Assembly: GCF_000422565.1 (NCBI RefSeq)
Contig: NZ_AUMA01000008.1
Location: 186,001-250,000 of the forward strand
Direction of reading: 5' to 3'
DNA: 64,000 nucleotides
DNA from: Desulfovibrio aminophilus DSM 12254
GTDB taxonomy: Bacteria > Desulfobacterota > Desulfovibrionia > Desulfovibrionales > Desulfovibrionaceae
Shown here: in pieces, positions 19,117 through 27,853 of the stretch
Layout: each line of letters begins with the position of its first letter
How positions within the stretch are numbered: the first letter of the stretch is position 1
Notes under the pieces: model-generated
Database searches by the model: none
The model's input: only the letters and a program-made list of their open reading frames with translations
What the model was told of the DNA's origin: nothing
Program-made: the position numbers and the translations under genes

Positions 19117-22100
19117 TCATTGCGTCGTGTCGCCGCCGCGCCGCGCCGCGTCGGTGGGCAGTTCGATGATGAACGAGGTGCCGACGCCCGGCGTCGAAAC
19201 GACCTTCATGCGTCCGCCGTGGCTCTTGGTCACGATGAAGTAGGACACCGAGAGGCCGAGGCCCGTGCCCACTCCCGGAGCCTTGGTGGTGAAGAATGGT
19301 TCGAAGATGCGTCGCTGTATCTCGGGCGGTATGCCCGGGCCGTTGTCCTCGACCTCGATGCGAACGCCGGATGGAGAGCCCTTGACGCGCACGGCGATGC
19401 GCGGGGCCTCCCGGGGATGTTCCGCTTCCGCCATGGCTTGGGCCGAGTTGCGCAACAGGTTCAGAAGCACCTGTTCGATCTCCGTTTCGGTGCAGTTGAT
19501 GGTCGGGAGGTCGTCATCCATGTCGACTTCCACGTTTATGTTTTTGAAATCGTAACTTTTTTTGAGATCGTAATCGCTTTGGGCCAAGCTCAGAGCCTTT
19601 TCGACGATTTCGTCCAGGTGACAGACCTTGCGTTTGGATTCGCTGCGGCGGCTGAAGTCGAGCATGTGTCGGATGATGGCCGAGGCCCGTTGCGCGGCGA
19701 ACCGGATATCCTCGAGAAAGACATCAAGCTTGCGGGCCCGCATGTATTCGGCCAGTCGTTCCATATCGATGCCGACGTCCCGGGCCGCCTCCAGGTTCTT
19801 GGGAAAGTCGGGGCGCATCCGCTGGCTGAGGTTTTGGGTCGCCTGGAGCACGATGCCCAGGGGGTTGTTGATCTCGTGGGCGATGCCCGCCGCGATGCCT
19901 CCCACCGAGATCATCTTTTCTGTCTGGATCATCATCTCCTGCATCCGCTTGATTTCGGTGACGTCGCGCATCACGGCCATGATGTACGGCTGGTCGTTGA
20001 TGGCCAACACCTGACAGGAAATGGAGCAGAGCACCGGGGAATCGTCCTTGCGCTTGAGTTCGAACTCGTAATCCTTCACGTGGTCGCTGGTGTGCAGACG
20101 CTCATAGAGTCGTTCGCGCGCGGCGGGATCACGGTAGAGCCGAAGTTCCAGGGCATCCAGTCCCAGGGCTTCCTCCCGGGAGTACCCGGTGAGATGGACG
20201 AAGGCGTCGTTGACGTCCGCCAGGCGTCCGCTGTCCAGATGCACGAGCATGATGCTGTCGGGCGAGAGCCGAAAGAGCCGGGAAAATTTTTCTTCGCTGG
20301 CCCGGAGGGCCTCCTCGGCCCGCTTGCGTTCGGTGATGTCCTCGATGGTGCCGTCCAGGAAGGCCGGGTGGGCCTCCGCGTCGAATTGCAGCGAGGCGTT
20401 GATGATGGCGTAGAATGGTGAGCCGTCCTTGCGCTTGAACTCGATCTCCAAGCTCGCGCCGCTGGGGGTGGCGAGGACCGCATCCAACAGGCGCTTGCGC
20501 ATGGCCGCGCTGGGGTAGAGGTCGCGGGCCAGATCGTGGACCGAATCGAGGAGTTCGTCGCGGTCGGCGTAGCCGAGCATGTGCGCCAGTGTCGGGTTGA
20601 CCTCCACGAAGCGGCCCTGGAAGGTGGTGCGGAAAATGCCGATGGGCGCATTGTTGAAGATGGCCTTGTATCTCTCCTCGCTGGCCCGGAGGGCCTGCTC
20701 GGCTCGCTTTTTGTCGGTCACGTCCACGGTCATGGACAGGGCGCAGCGTTCGCCGTCCACGGTGATGGGCACCGCGGAGTAGATGATGTGCCCGACGCCG
20801 CCGTCCTGCAGACGAACAGCGGCTTCGATGTTGTGGACCCCTTTGGATTCGTTGAGTCGGCGTCGGATTTCGGATTCGTCCTCCGAGGACGACACCAGAA
20901 GATCATATGGCTTGAGGGTCAGGGCTTCCGCCTTGGTCAGGCGGTTTTTTTCCAGGAAGGCGTTGTTCACGTCCAGGTATGCGCCGTCGTTCAGGCGGTT
21001 GATGGCGATGGAGTATGGCGCGTTCTCGAAAATGCTCCGGAAGCGGCGTTCGCTCTCGGTCACGGCGTCCTGGGCCCGCCGCATCTCGGTGATGTCGCGG
21101 CTCTCGCAGATGAACTGGCGGACGGCGCCGGTTTCGTCCGTGAATGGCGAGATCGAGAAGTCGATGATGTGCTCCTCGCCGTCGTGCCCCCGGTGTCGGA
21201 CCTCGCGCCGGAAGACTTCTCCCCGCAAGCTTTTGCGCATGCCCTCCCGGCAGATGGCCTCGGCCTCGCTTGGATCGGGCCACCATGCCCCTGCCCAGAA
21301 GGGGACGCCCAGGAGGGCGCTGGGGGGAATGTTGATGAAATCCGAGGCGGTCCTGTTCAGGTTGAGGATGCGGCCTTGCGAATCCAGCAGGGCGATGAGC
21401 GCGAACGTCTGGTCCAGGATGGCCTGGGAAAGGGCTTCGGACTTGCGGCGGGCCTCCTGGGCCTCCTTGAGTTTGTGGATGTCCAGGTTCAGGCCGATGA
21501 GCCGCGTGGGACGCCCCTCGGCATCCCACTCCACGGCCCGGCCCTTGCCGAGCACCCAGCGCCAGCCGCCGTCCTGGGTGCTCATGCGGAATTCGGCCTC
21601 GTATTCCCCGTGGCCGCCCTGGGCGATATATTCCTGGAGGACATGGTTCACTCCGGCCACGTCGTCGGGATGGGCGAATGCGGCCCAGCCTTCGAACGTC
21701 TGGGGGGCGCAGCCCTCGCCATAGCCGAGCATGGTGCACCATTGGGGGCTGTAATACGCCTTGCCCGTGGCCGGGAAAAAATCCCAGATGCCCGCGTTGG
21801 TGGCGGTGAGCGCCAGCTCCAGGCGTTTGCTCTTGTCCAGGAGTTCCTCTTCGATCCTGTTCAGGTTGGCCACCTTCTCCCGCAGGCGGCGCTTGAGCAG
21901 CCAGCTCACGAGTCCCAGGGACAGGAGCAGCGCCAGGAGGAAGCCCGCGCCGACCTTGACTTGGCGGACCTGGTCGGGGTTGAGGACGCCGGGCTGCTCC
22001 AGACGGATCCATTTCTGGACGACTGCGTCGATGTCTTCCCGCGGCACGGCGGAAAGGGCCTTCTGCATGGCGCTGAACAGCAGGGGATATTTCTTGCTCA

Positions 22101-22794
22101 CGGCGAAACTGATCGGATAGGTCAGTTCCGTGGTTCCGGCCACGCGCAGGTTGGGCAGTTTTTCCTGGTCGATGTAGTAGGCCGCCACGGCCAGGTTCTC
22201 AACCAGGGCGTCGACCACGCCGAAGGACACGTCCCGCAACGCCTCTTGGACGTTATTCTTCAGGACGATCTCGAAACTTCCTGTGTAGTGGTCGCGCAGG
22301 AAGCCCTCGGAGACGTACCCCTTGACCACAGCCACCCGCATGCCCTTGAAGTCGTCGAGTGTCCGGGCTCCGCTCTTCTCCCTGGTGGTGATGATGACCA
22401 CCGGGATGTCGATGTAGGGGGCGCTGAACAGGGCGTAGCGTTCGCGTTCCGGGTTCCGCACGATGACCGGGGCGATGGCCGACTCGCCGCTCTCCAGGGA
22501 CTTGAGCTGGGCGTTCCAGTCTCGTGAGGGAATCATGCGGAAGGTCACTCCGAGTTCATCGGCGATCAGGCGCATCACGTCCGCGCCCAGGCCTTCGAAT
22601 TCCCCGGACAGTCCCTGGAATTCGATGGGCGGGAAGTTGCCGTCATACCAGAGGGCCAGATTGCCGCGATTGGCGTCCAGCCATTCGGTTTCGGCCTGGG
22701 TGAGTTCCACGCCGGAACGGGCGTGGCCTGGGAAGGAGAGGAGCAGAAGCAGGGGCAGCAGCAGGATCGGAAGGAAACGTCTCCCTGTCGGCAT
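19117..22794 (-). CDS. hybrid sensor: solute-binding domain, five PAS domains, histidine kinase
   Basis: Protein of 1225 residues. A signal/anchor is followed by a family 3 solute-binding domain (about 25-285; [19 protein letters not shown]). A membrane helix near 300-325 ([20 protein letters not shown]) and five successive PAS domains (about 345-960) lead to the kinase. The phospho-His is near residue 973 in [15 protein letters not shown]. The HATPase shows [26 protein letters not shown] and [11 protein letters not shown]. The start at 22794 is set by GGGAGGG and the signal peptide; a longer frame to 22914 lacks both. It heads the leftward sensory operon. It should bind a periplasmic ligand directly and add cytoplasmic redox or ligand inputs through PAS. 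Confidence 0.93.
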   Translation of the reverse strand: MPTGRRFLPILLLPLLLLLSFPGHARSGVELTQAETEWLDANRGNLALWYDGNFPPIEFQGLSGEFEGLGADVMRLIADELGVTFRMIPSRDWNAQLKSLESGESAIAPVIVRNPERERYALFSAPYIDIPVVIITTREKSGARTLDDFKGMRVAVVKGYVSEGFLRDHYTGSFEIVLKNNVQEALRDVSFGVVDALVENLAVAAYYIDQEKLPNLRVAGTTELTYPISFAVSKKYPLLFSAMQKALSAVPREDIDAVVQKWIRLEQPGVLNPDQVRQVKVGAGFLLALLLSLGLVSWLLKRRLREKVANLNRIEEELLDKSKRLELALTATNAGIWDFFPATGKAYYSPQWCTMLGYGEGCAPQTFEGWAAFAHPDDVAGVNHVLQEYIAQGGHGEYEAEFRMSTQDGGWRWVLGKGRAVEWDAEGRPTRLIGLNLDIHKLKEAQEARRKSEALSQAILDQTFALIALLDSQGRILNLNRTASDFINIPPSALLGVPFWAGAWWPDPSEAEAICREGMRKSLRGEVFRREVRHRGHDGEEHIIDFSISPFTDETGAVRQFICESRDITEMRRAQDAVTESERRFRSIFENAPYSIAINRLNDGAYLDVNNAFLEKNRLTKAEALTLKPYDLLVSSSEDESEIRRRLNESKGVHNIEAAVRLQDGGVGHIIYSAVPITVDGERCALSMTVDVTDKKRAEQALRASEERYKAIFNNAPIGIFRTTFQGRFVEVNPTLAHMLGYADRDELLDSVHDLARDLYPSAAMRKRLLDAVLATPSGASLEIEFKRKDGSPFYAIINASLQFDAEAHPAFLDGTIEDITERKRAEEALRASEEKFSRLFRLSPDSIMLVHLDSGRLADVNDAFVHLTGYSREEALGLDALELRLYRDPAARERLYERLHTSDHVKDYEFELKRKDDSPVLCSISCQVLAINDQPYIMAVMRDVTEIKRMQEMMIQTEKMISVGGIAAGIAHEINNPLGIVLQATQNLSQRMRPDFPKNLEAARDVGIDMERLAEYMRARKLDVFLEDIRFAAQRASAIIRHMLDFSRRSESKRKVCHLDEIVEKALSLAQSDYDLKKSYDFKNINVEVDMDDDLPTINCTETEIEQVLLNLLRNSAQAMAEAEHPREAPRIAVRVKGSPSGVRIEVEDNGPGIPPEIQRRIFEPFFTTKAPGVGTGLGLSVSYFIVTKSHGGRMKVVSTPGVGTSFIIELPTDAARRGGDTTQ

Positions 22795-23031
22795 ACCTTG
22801 CGTCCCTCCCCCCGTACCCGAGTTGCGCGGTGCCGCCGTTGCGCATGTTGGAACGCGCTCCATCAGTCTCCCGACAGCGAAGCCTCGTTCTGTGTTCATG
22901 GAAAACATCTTCATACATTTTAACGATGAATGAGAATGAGGAGGCTGTCAAGGAGGCCTGAGGCGATAGGCGGGGAAGTACGCGGGAAAGGAACGGAGAT
23001 GCAGCGGCCGACCAATGCCGATGCTTGAAGA

Positions 23032-23071
23032 AACGAAAAGGGCCCCGGCTTTCGCCGGGGCCCTTTTCGTT
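23032..23071 (-). terminator. bidirectional intrinsic terminator after tRNA-Leu
   Basis: A perfect 18-base stem (23032-23049 with 23054-23071) with a four-base loop. The core is GGGCCCCGGC, flanked by A/T runs on both sides, so it can terminate in either direction. On the minus strand it lies four bases past the tRNA-Leu CCA end. Confidence 0.88.
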
Positions 23072-23074
23072 CGA

Positions 23075-23161
23075 TGGTGCCGAAGGGGAGACTCGAACTC
23101 CCACGGGGGAACCCCCACTAGACCCTGAACCTAGCGTGTCTACCAATTCCACCACTTCGGC
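23075..23161 (-). tRNA. tRNA-Leu (anticodon CAG)
   Basis: An 87-base class II tRNA. The acceptor GCCGAAG pairs with CTTCGGC, discriminator A, and CCA is encoded. The anticodon loop is TTCAGGG, giving CAG with the normal U33. A long variable arm with GTGGGGGTTCCCCC supports Leu. The T-arm is GGGAGTTCGAGTCTCCC. It decodes CUG, the main Leu codon in this GC-rich genome. Confidence 0.97.
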
Positions 23162-23176
23162 ACTCGGGAGGAGAGA

Positions 23177-23205
23177 CGTATAGCCAGACCAGCCCCGCTT
23201 GGCAA
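23177..23205 (-). promoter_or_regulatory. sigma70-type promoter of tRNA-Leu
   Basis: On the minus strand TTGCCA (23200-23205) and TATACG (23177-23182) are separated by 17 bases. The start of transcription would fall about eight bases before the mature tRNA 5' end. Confidence 0.7.
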
Positions 23206-23225
23206 GCTTTTTTTTCGACTTTTCT

Positions 23226-24521
23226 TCAACCGTCGATGATTCCCCTCTCTTCCATGGGGATGTAATCCCGCTTGGGCTCGCCGATATAGATCTGGCGCGG
23301 CCGATGGATGCGCAGGGTCGGGTTCTGATGGTCCTCGTACCAGTGGGCGATCCAGCCGGGCATGCGGCCGATGGCGAACATCACCGGGAACATGTTCACC
23401 GGGATGTTCAGGGCGCGCAGGATGAGGCCGGAGTAAAAGTCCACGTTGGGATACAGCTTGCGCTCGGCGAAATAGTCGTCGGCCATGGCCGCGGCGGCAA
23501 GGTTCAGGGCGATGTCCAGCAGCTCGTCATGCCGGCCCATCTTCTCCAGCAGCTCGTGGGCGGCCTGCTTGAGGATCTTGGCCCGGGGGTCGTAGTTCTT
23601 GTAGATGCGGTGGCCGAAGCCCATGAGCCGCATCTCGCGGTTCTTGACCTTCTCGATGACCGTGGGGATGGACATCTGGCCGTCGCGGATGCGGTGGAGC
23701 ATGCGGATCACGCCCGCGTTGGCCCCACCGTGCAGACGGCCCCAAAGGGCGCAGATTCCGGCCGAAACCGAGGCGAAGAGGCTTGCCTGGGTGGAACCCA
23801 CCATGCGCACCGTGGAGCAGGAACAGTTCTGCTCGTGGTCCGCGTGCAGGATGAAGAACAGGGTCAGGGCCCGCACGGCTTCCTGCGAGGGCTCGTGGAA
23901 CCTGTTCGGGATCGAGAACATCATGTGCAGGAAGTTGCGGCAGTAGCTCAGGGCCGGGTTCGGATACATGAACGGCAGTCCCTTGGACTTGCGGTAGGCC
24001 CAGGCCGCGATGGTGCGCACCTTGCTGATGATCTTGGCCGCCGCCATGGTGAACTCTTCCTCGTTCTCGATGTCCACCAGTTCGGGGTGGTAGCAGCCCA
24101 GGGAGTTGATTACGGCCGAGAGGATGGCCATGGGATCGCCCTTGGAGGGGAAGCCCTCGAAGTGGTGGCGCAGACCCTCGTGCAGGAGCTCTTGTCCCCC
24201 CAGCAGCTCCCGAAAACAGGAGCGTTCTTCCTTGCTCGGCAGGTGGCCGAAGATGAGCAGCATGGCCGTCTCGATGAACGAGCCTTGGGCCGCGATCTGC
24301 TCAATGGGGTAGCCTCGGTAGCGCAGGATGCCTTTTTCGCCGTCCACGAAGGTGATGGCGCTGCGGCACGATCCGGTGTTGGCGAAACCCGGGTCGTAGG
24401 TGATGCAGCCGGAAAGACTCCGCAGTTGGGTGATGTCGATGGCCCGCTCCCCCTCGCTGCCCTCGAACATGGGCAGTTCGTATACGGTGCCGTCGATGGT
24501 CAGATAAGCGATCTTCGTCAT
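23226..24521 (-). CDS. gltA: citrate synthase, type I (si)
   Basis: Protein of 431 residues, usual for the hexameric bacterial type. It condenses acetyl-CoA with oxaloacetate to citrate. FVDGEKGILRYRGYPIEQIA near residue 60, the catalytic His in HADHEQNCSCSTVRMVGS near 235, GGANAGVIRM near 265, MGFGHRIYKNYDPRA near 305 and the late Asp in NVDFYSGLILRALNIP are all present. The start at 24521 follows AAGGA at nine bases; an ATG nine bases earlier would sit too close to that site. Transcribed leftward, apparently alone, toward tRNA-Leu. Confidence 0.97.
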   Translation of the reverse strand: MTKIAYLTIDGTVYELPMFEGSEGERAIDITQLRSLSGCITYDPGFANTGSCRSAITFVDGEKGILRYRGYPIEQIAAQGSFIETAMLLIFGHLPSKEERSCFRELLGGQELLHEGLRHHFEGFPSKGDPMAILSAVINSLGCYHPELVDIENEEEFTMAAAKIISKVRTIAAWAYRKSKGLPFMYPNPALSYCRNFLHMMFSIPNRFHEPSQEAVRALTLFFILHADHEQNCSCSTVRMVGSTQASLFASVSAGICALWGRLHGGANAGVIRMLHRIRDGQMSIPTVIEKVKNREMRLMGFGHRIYKNYDPRAKILKQAAHELLEKMGRHDELLDIALNLAAAAMADDYFAERKLYPNVDFYSGLILRALNIPVNMFPVMFAIGRMPGWIAHWYEDHQNPTLRIHRPRQIYIGEPKRDYIPMEERGIIDG

Positions 24522-24738
24522 ACGGCGCATCCTTGATCCGTCAGGATTTCTTGCACGTCACGTTCCGCGCCGCCAAACGAAATTCGGCGGGGTGTCGGAA
24601 GGCATCCTTTTTCATCGTTTTCGGGGACGCGGCGACGCCAGGGGCGGGCAGTCCGCGAGACGGGGTACACCCTATGCAAAATGAAATACCCTGTCCAGAA
24701 GCATGTTCGGGGGCTGTTTTGCAAAAATGGCAAGCCGC

Positions 24739-26130
24739 CTATTCCGTGACCACCTTGCGCATGTCCAGGCCGAATTTGCGCATACGGTTCTGCACGGTGA
24801 GCCGGTTCACGCCCAGGATGCGCGCGGCGGCTGACTTGTTGCCGCCGGTCCGGCGCAGTGCCTCGACGAGTTCGACCTTCTCGCGTGGCGCTCCCGCCTC
24901 CTGGAAGATTGCCGCCGGGTCCGGCGCACAGGTTCCGGCCGCGCCGTGGGCGATCTGCTGGGGCAGATGCTCGGGGCCGATGAGCCCTTTGTCGCAGACC
25001 ACGGAGGCGTACTCCAGGGCGCTTTTCAGCTCACGGACGTTGCCGGGCCAGGAATGCCGCGCCAGACGATCCAGGGCGTCCGGGGTCAGGCCCTCGACGG
25101 TTCGGCCGGAGGTGCGGTTCAGGCGCCGGATGAAGTGCTCCACCAGGAGCGGGATGTCCTCGCGACGTTCGCGCAGCGGCGGCAGATGGATGGGCAGGAC
25201 GTTGATGCGGTAGAAGAAGTCCTGGCGGAAGCGTTTGGCGGCCACCAGCTCGGGCAGATTCTGGTTGGTGGCGGTGATGATCCGGGCGTCCATGGTCAAC
25301 GGGCGGTTGTCGCCCACGCGTTCGAAGAGCTTGGTCTCCAGTACGCGCAGGAGCTTGACCTGGATGGGCAGGGGCACATCGCCCACCTCGTCCAGGAACA
25401 CGTCGCCCCCGGCGGCCTCCTCGAAGCGGCCGGTGCGGTGGCGGTAAGCCCCGGTGAACGCACCCTTGACGTGGCCGAATATCTCGGACTCCAGCAGGGC
25501 GTCGTTGAAGGCCGCGCAATTGATCTGCACGAAGGGCCCGTCCCGGCGCGGCCCCAGGGCATGGATGGCCCTGGCCGCGAGTTCCTTGCCCGTGCCGGAC
25601 TCTCCGAGGATGATCACCGGGGCGTCGCTTTGGGCCGCGCGCTCCAGGATTTCGTAGACCCGGCGCATGGCCGGAGAGCGGCCGATGAGTCCCTGAAAGC
25701 CCTCCTCGGCGTCCAGGATGCGCGACAGCTCCCGGATCTTCAGGTCGCGTTTGTCCAGTTCGCTGATGTCCGTGACCGTCTCCACCGCGCCGATGGCCCG
25801 GCCCTGGCTGTCCTGGAGGATTGCCGCGTTTTTGAGCACGTGGGCCAGGGTGCCGTCCTTGCGCTTCAGGTGGCAGCTTTTGAGGGTTTCACGCATGGTG
25901 TCGAAGAGGCGGCACCAGTGGGCCCGGCCCTCGGCCCGGGACTTGCGGCAGACGTCGCAGCCGAGCACGGAGCAGGGCTGGTCCATGAGTTCTTCCCGGG
26001 AGTAGCCCGTGATCCGCGAGAGGGCGTCGTTGACCATCATGATGCTGCCGTCCGGGCGGACGAGCATCATGCCGTCGTTCATGGTGTCGATGATCTCGCG
26101 CAGGTGGAGGTTGATTTCCTCTTCGGTCAC
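24739..26130 (-). CDS. PAS-containing sigma54-dependent transcriptional activator
   Basis: Protein of 463 residues. Residues 5-120 are a PAS domain with a Cys cluster (C53, C58, C61, C73, C86), suggesting an Fe-S, heme or thiol redox sensor. The AAA+ domain spans 145-385: Walker A GESGTGKE near 177 and the sigma54-contacting GAFTGA at 223-228 intact, Walker B FLDEVGD. A Fis-type helix-turn-helix is at 415-457 ([21 protein letters not shown]). There is no receiver domain, so it is not a classical two-component regulator. It is divergent from the Fe-S/membrane pair at 26.3 kb, whose sigma54 promoter it probably activates. Confidence 0.93.
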   Translation of the reverse strand: MTEEEINLHLREIIDTMNDGMMLVRPDGSIMMVNDALSRITGYSREELMDQPCSVLGCDVCRKSRAEGRAHWCRLFDTMRETLKSCHLKRKDGTLAHVLKNAAILQDSQGRAIGAVETVTDISELDKRDLKIRELSRILDAEEGFQGLIGRSPAMRRVYEILERAAQSDAPVIILGESGTGKELAARAIHALGPRRDGPFVQINCAAFNDALLESEIFGHVKGAFTGAYRHRTGRFEEAAGGDVFLDEVGDVPLPIQVKLLRVLETKLFERVGDNRPLTMDARIITATNQNLPELVAAKRFRQDFFYRINVLPIHLPPLRERREDIPLLVEHFIRRLNRTSGRTVEGLTPDALDRLARHSWPGNVRELKSALEYASVVCDKGLIGPEHLPQQIAHGAAGTCAPDPAAIFQEAGAPREKVELVEALRRTGGNKSAAARILGVNRLTVQNRMRKFGLDMRKVVTE

Positions 26131-26142
26131 GGCGTTCTCCCC

Positions 26143-26173
26143 ATGTGTTTAGACATGTGTTAACATAGACATG
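26143..26173. promoter_or_regulatory. probable upstream activator sites (repeat cluster)
   Basis: Between the divergent activator gene and the Fe-S operon lie TAGACATG twice (26150-26157 and 26166-26173), ATGTGTT twice (26143-26149 and 26155-26161) and the palindrome TGTTAACA (26158-26165). They sit about 80-110 bases before the sigma54 promoter, the usual place for enhancer-binding-protein sites, and just ahead of the regulator's own start, so autoregulation is possible. Confidence 0.5.
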
Positions 26174-26251
26174 CGAATCGCGCTTGGCAACGTCCGTTAT
26201 TGAGGAGTGAAAAGGCGAGCGATGCGAGAGGGTTGCACCGGCGCCCCCGCT

Positions 26252-26267
26252 GGGCATGATTCATGCT
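26252..26267 (+). promoter_or_regulatory. sigma54 (-24/-12) promoter
   Basis: GG at 26253-26254 and GC at 26265-26266 are ten bases apart, and the whole site GGGCATGATTCATGCT matches 13 of 16 positions of TGGCACG-N4-TTGCW. Transcription would start near 26278, about 40-50 bases before the Fe-S gene. A sigma54-activator gene lies immediately divergent. Confidence 0.72.
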
Positions 26268-26328
26268 TGTTTCCACTGTCCGGTCAAGGCCGGATATGGA
26301 CCAATTTTCATATAAGGATATGAGGACG

Positions 26329-27321
26329 ATGACGACGAAGAGTCGAGTTCCCTTGAACCGCCGGGGCTTTCTCAAGGCCCTGGGCCTGGGCGGGCTGACC
26401 CTCCTGGCTCCCGGCGCGGCCGGGGCCGGGACGAAGGGCTCGGACCGCGAACTGGTCACGGTCCTGGACCTCTCCAAATGCGTGGGCTGCGGGGCCTGCG
26501 TGGCGGCCTGCCGGGAGGGCAACGCGGCCAAGTTCCCGGAGCCGGTGAAGCCGTTCCCGGAGATGTTCCCCGCGCGCTCCAAGCCCGAGGACTGGTCGGA
26601 CAGGCGCGATGTGGACGATCGGCTGACTCCCTACAACTGGCTCTACATTCAGAGCGTCGAGGTGGAGTGGAAGGGGGAGACGGTCGCCGTGAACATCCCC
26701 CGGCGCTGTCTGCATTGCGTCAACCCGCCGTGCGCCAACCTCTGTCCTTGGGGGGCGGCGGGCAAGCAGGCCGACGGCATCGTGCGCATCAACGACACGG
26801 TGTGCCTGGGCGGGGCCAAGTGCCGGGACGTCTGCCCCTGGCGCATTCCCCAGCGCCAGACCGGCGTGGGCCTGTATCTGAAGCTCCTGCCGCGCTTCGG
26901 CGGCAACGGGGTCATGTACAAGTGCGACCGCTGCCACGAACTGGTGGCCCGGGGCGAGAACCCCCGCTGCATCGCGGCCTGCCCCTATGGGGTGCAGAGC
27001 ATCGGCCCGCGCTCCGAGATGATCGCCAGGGCACGCGACCGAGCCCGGGGCATGGACGGGTTCCTCTATGGCCTGACCGAGAATGGCGGTACGAACAGCA
27101 TCTACGTCTCGCCCGTGCCTTTCGATCTGCTGGACGCCGCCCTGACCGAGGCCCGTGCCACCGGGCCGGGCCGTCCGCACTTGGGGACGGTGGCCGACAG
27201 CATGGCCGACGAGAGCAACCTGGCCTGGGCCACGCTCCTGGCCCCCGTGGCCGGAGTGGCCGCCGGAGTGCTCGGCTTGGCCGCGCGGACTGGCAAGGAC
27301 AAGGAGGACGGTCATGACTAG
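26329..27321 (+). CDS. Tat-exported 4Fe-4S electron-transfer protein
   Basis: Protein of 330 residues. The N-terminus has a twin-arginine signal (NRRGFLKALG, then a hydrophobic stretch), so it should act in the periplasm or face it. Cys groups CVGCGACVAAC, CLHCVNPPCANLC, CLGGAKCRDVC and CDRCHELVARGENPRCIAAC are arranged as in four-cluster DmsB/PsrB/HybA-type subunits. A hydrophobic segment near the C-terminus (LLAPVAGVAAGVLGLA) could anchor it. ATG at 26320 or 26329 are both possible; starts further up would overlap the sigma54 promoter. The downstream membrane gene overlaps by eight bases. No catalytic subunit is adjacent; the electron donor and acceptor are unknown. Confidence 0.88.
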   Translation: MTTKSRVPLNRRGFLKALGLGGLTLLAPGAAGAGTKGSDRELVTVLDLSKCVGCGACVAACREGNAAKFPEPVKPFPEMFPARSKPEDWSDRRDVDDRLTPYNWLYIQSVEVEWKGETVAVNIPRRCLHCVNPPCANLCPWGAAGKQADGIVRINDTVCLGGAKCRDVCPWRIPQRQTGVGLYLKLLPRFGGNGVMYKCDRCHELVARGENPRCIAACPYGVQSIGPRSEMIARARDRARGMDGFLYGLTENGGTNSIYVSPVPFDLLDAALTEARATGPGRPHLGTVADSMADESNLAWATLLAPVAGVAAGVLGLAARTGKDKEDGHD

Positions 27322-27778
27322 GCGTCCGGGAGGCTCCCGGCTGGGGCGGGTTTATGTCTGGATCGCCGCCGGACTGGCCCTCACCGGCATGGCCCAGATG
27401 CCCATCTTCAAGAGGTATTACATCGCCGACCTGCCCGGTTTGGGATGGCTGGCGGATTATTACCTGACGAACAAGCTGCACTACGCCCTGGCCGCCGCGC
27501 TCCTGGCCGTCATGGGCTTCGCCGCCGCCCGTTGGCTTCGCGACTGGCGTTTCCATCGGCGGCTCACGCCCCTGGGGTTGGTTCGTGTGGCGCTCCTGGC
27601 CGGGCTGGCGTTGAGCGGCGGGTTGCGGGTGCTCAAGAACCGGCCGGAGCTGGCCTTCGACCCCCTGACCGTGATGCTGGTGGACTGGACGCACCTGGGC
27701 CTGGCCGTGCTGCTGGGAATTGTGGCCCTGGCCGCGGTGCTGACCGGACGCTCGCACTACGCCGCGCCGGACTCCTGA
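27314..27778 (+). CDS. small integral membrane protein, probable redox anchor
   Basis: Protein of 154 residues with four membrane segments (about 14-30, 53-70, 84-100 and 125-145). His residues in NKLHYALA and VDWTHLGLA lie at the ends of helices 2 and 4, a layout compatible with b-type heme ligation or quinone contact, though this is inference. ATG at 27314 follows AAGGAGG and overlaps the Fe-S gene by eight bases, so the two are coupled. Together they resemble a membrane-quinone to periplasmic Fe-S electron-transfer pair. Family not firmly recognised. Confidence 0.8.
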   Translation: MTRRPGGSRLGRVYVWIAAGLALTGMAQMPIFKRYYIADLPGLGWLADYYLTNKLHYALAAALLAVMGFAAARWLRDWRFHRRLTPLGLVRVALLAGLALSGGLRVLKNRPELAFDPLTVMLVDWTHLGLAVLLGIVALAAVLTGRSHYAAPDS

Positions 27779-27794
27779 ATCGGTCTTCCCTGAA

Positions 27795-27828
27795 AAGAAA
27801 GCTGGGCCCTTCAGGGCCCGGCTTTCTT
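27795..27828 (+). terminator. intrinsic terminator after the Fe-S/membrane operon
   Basis: A 15-base stem (27795-27809 with 27814-27828, one G-T pair) with a TTCA loop; the 3' arm ends in GGCTTTCTT. It ends the rightward operon and, being AT-flanked on both sides, could also serve the leftward moeA gene. Confidence 0.72.
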
Positions 27829-27853
27829 ACCGTTCGGCGCTGGTCCGTTCGCG

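Noticed and set aside
26263-26328. Upstream ATG at 26263 for the Tat Fe-S protein
   Set aside because: It falls within the sigma54 promoter and would bury the twin-arginine signal 40 residues inside the protein.
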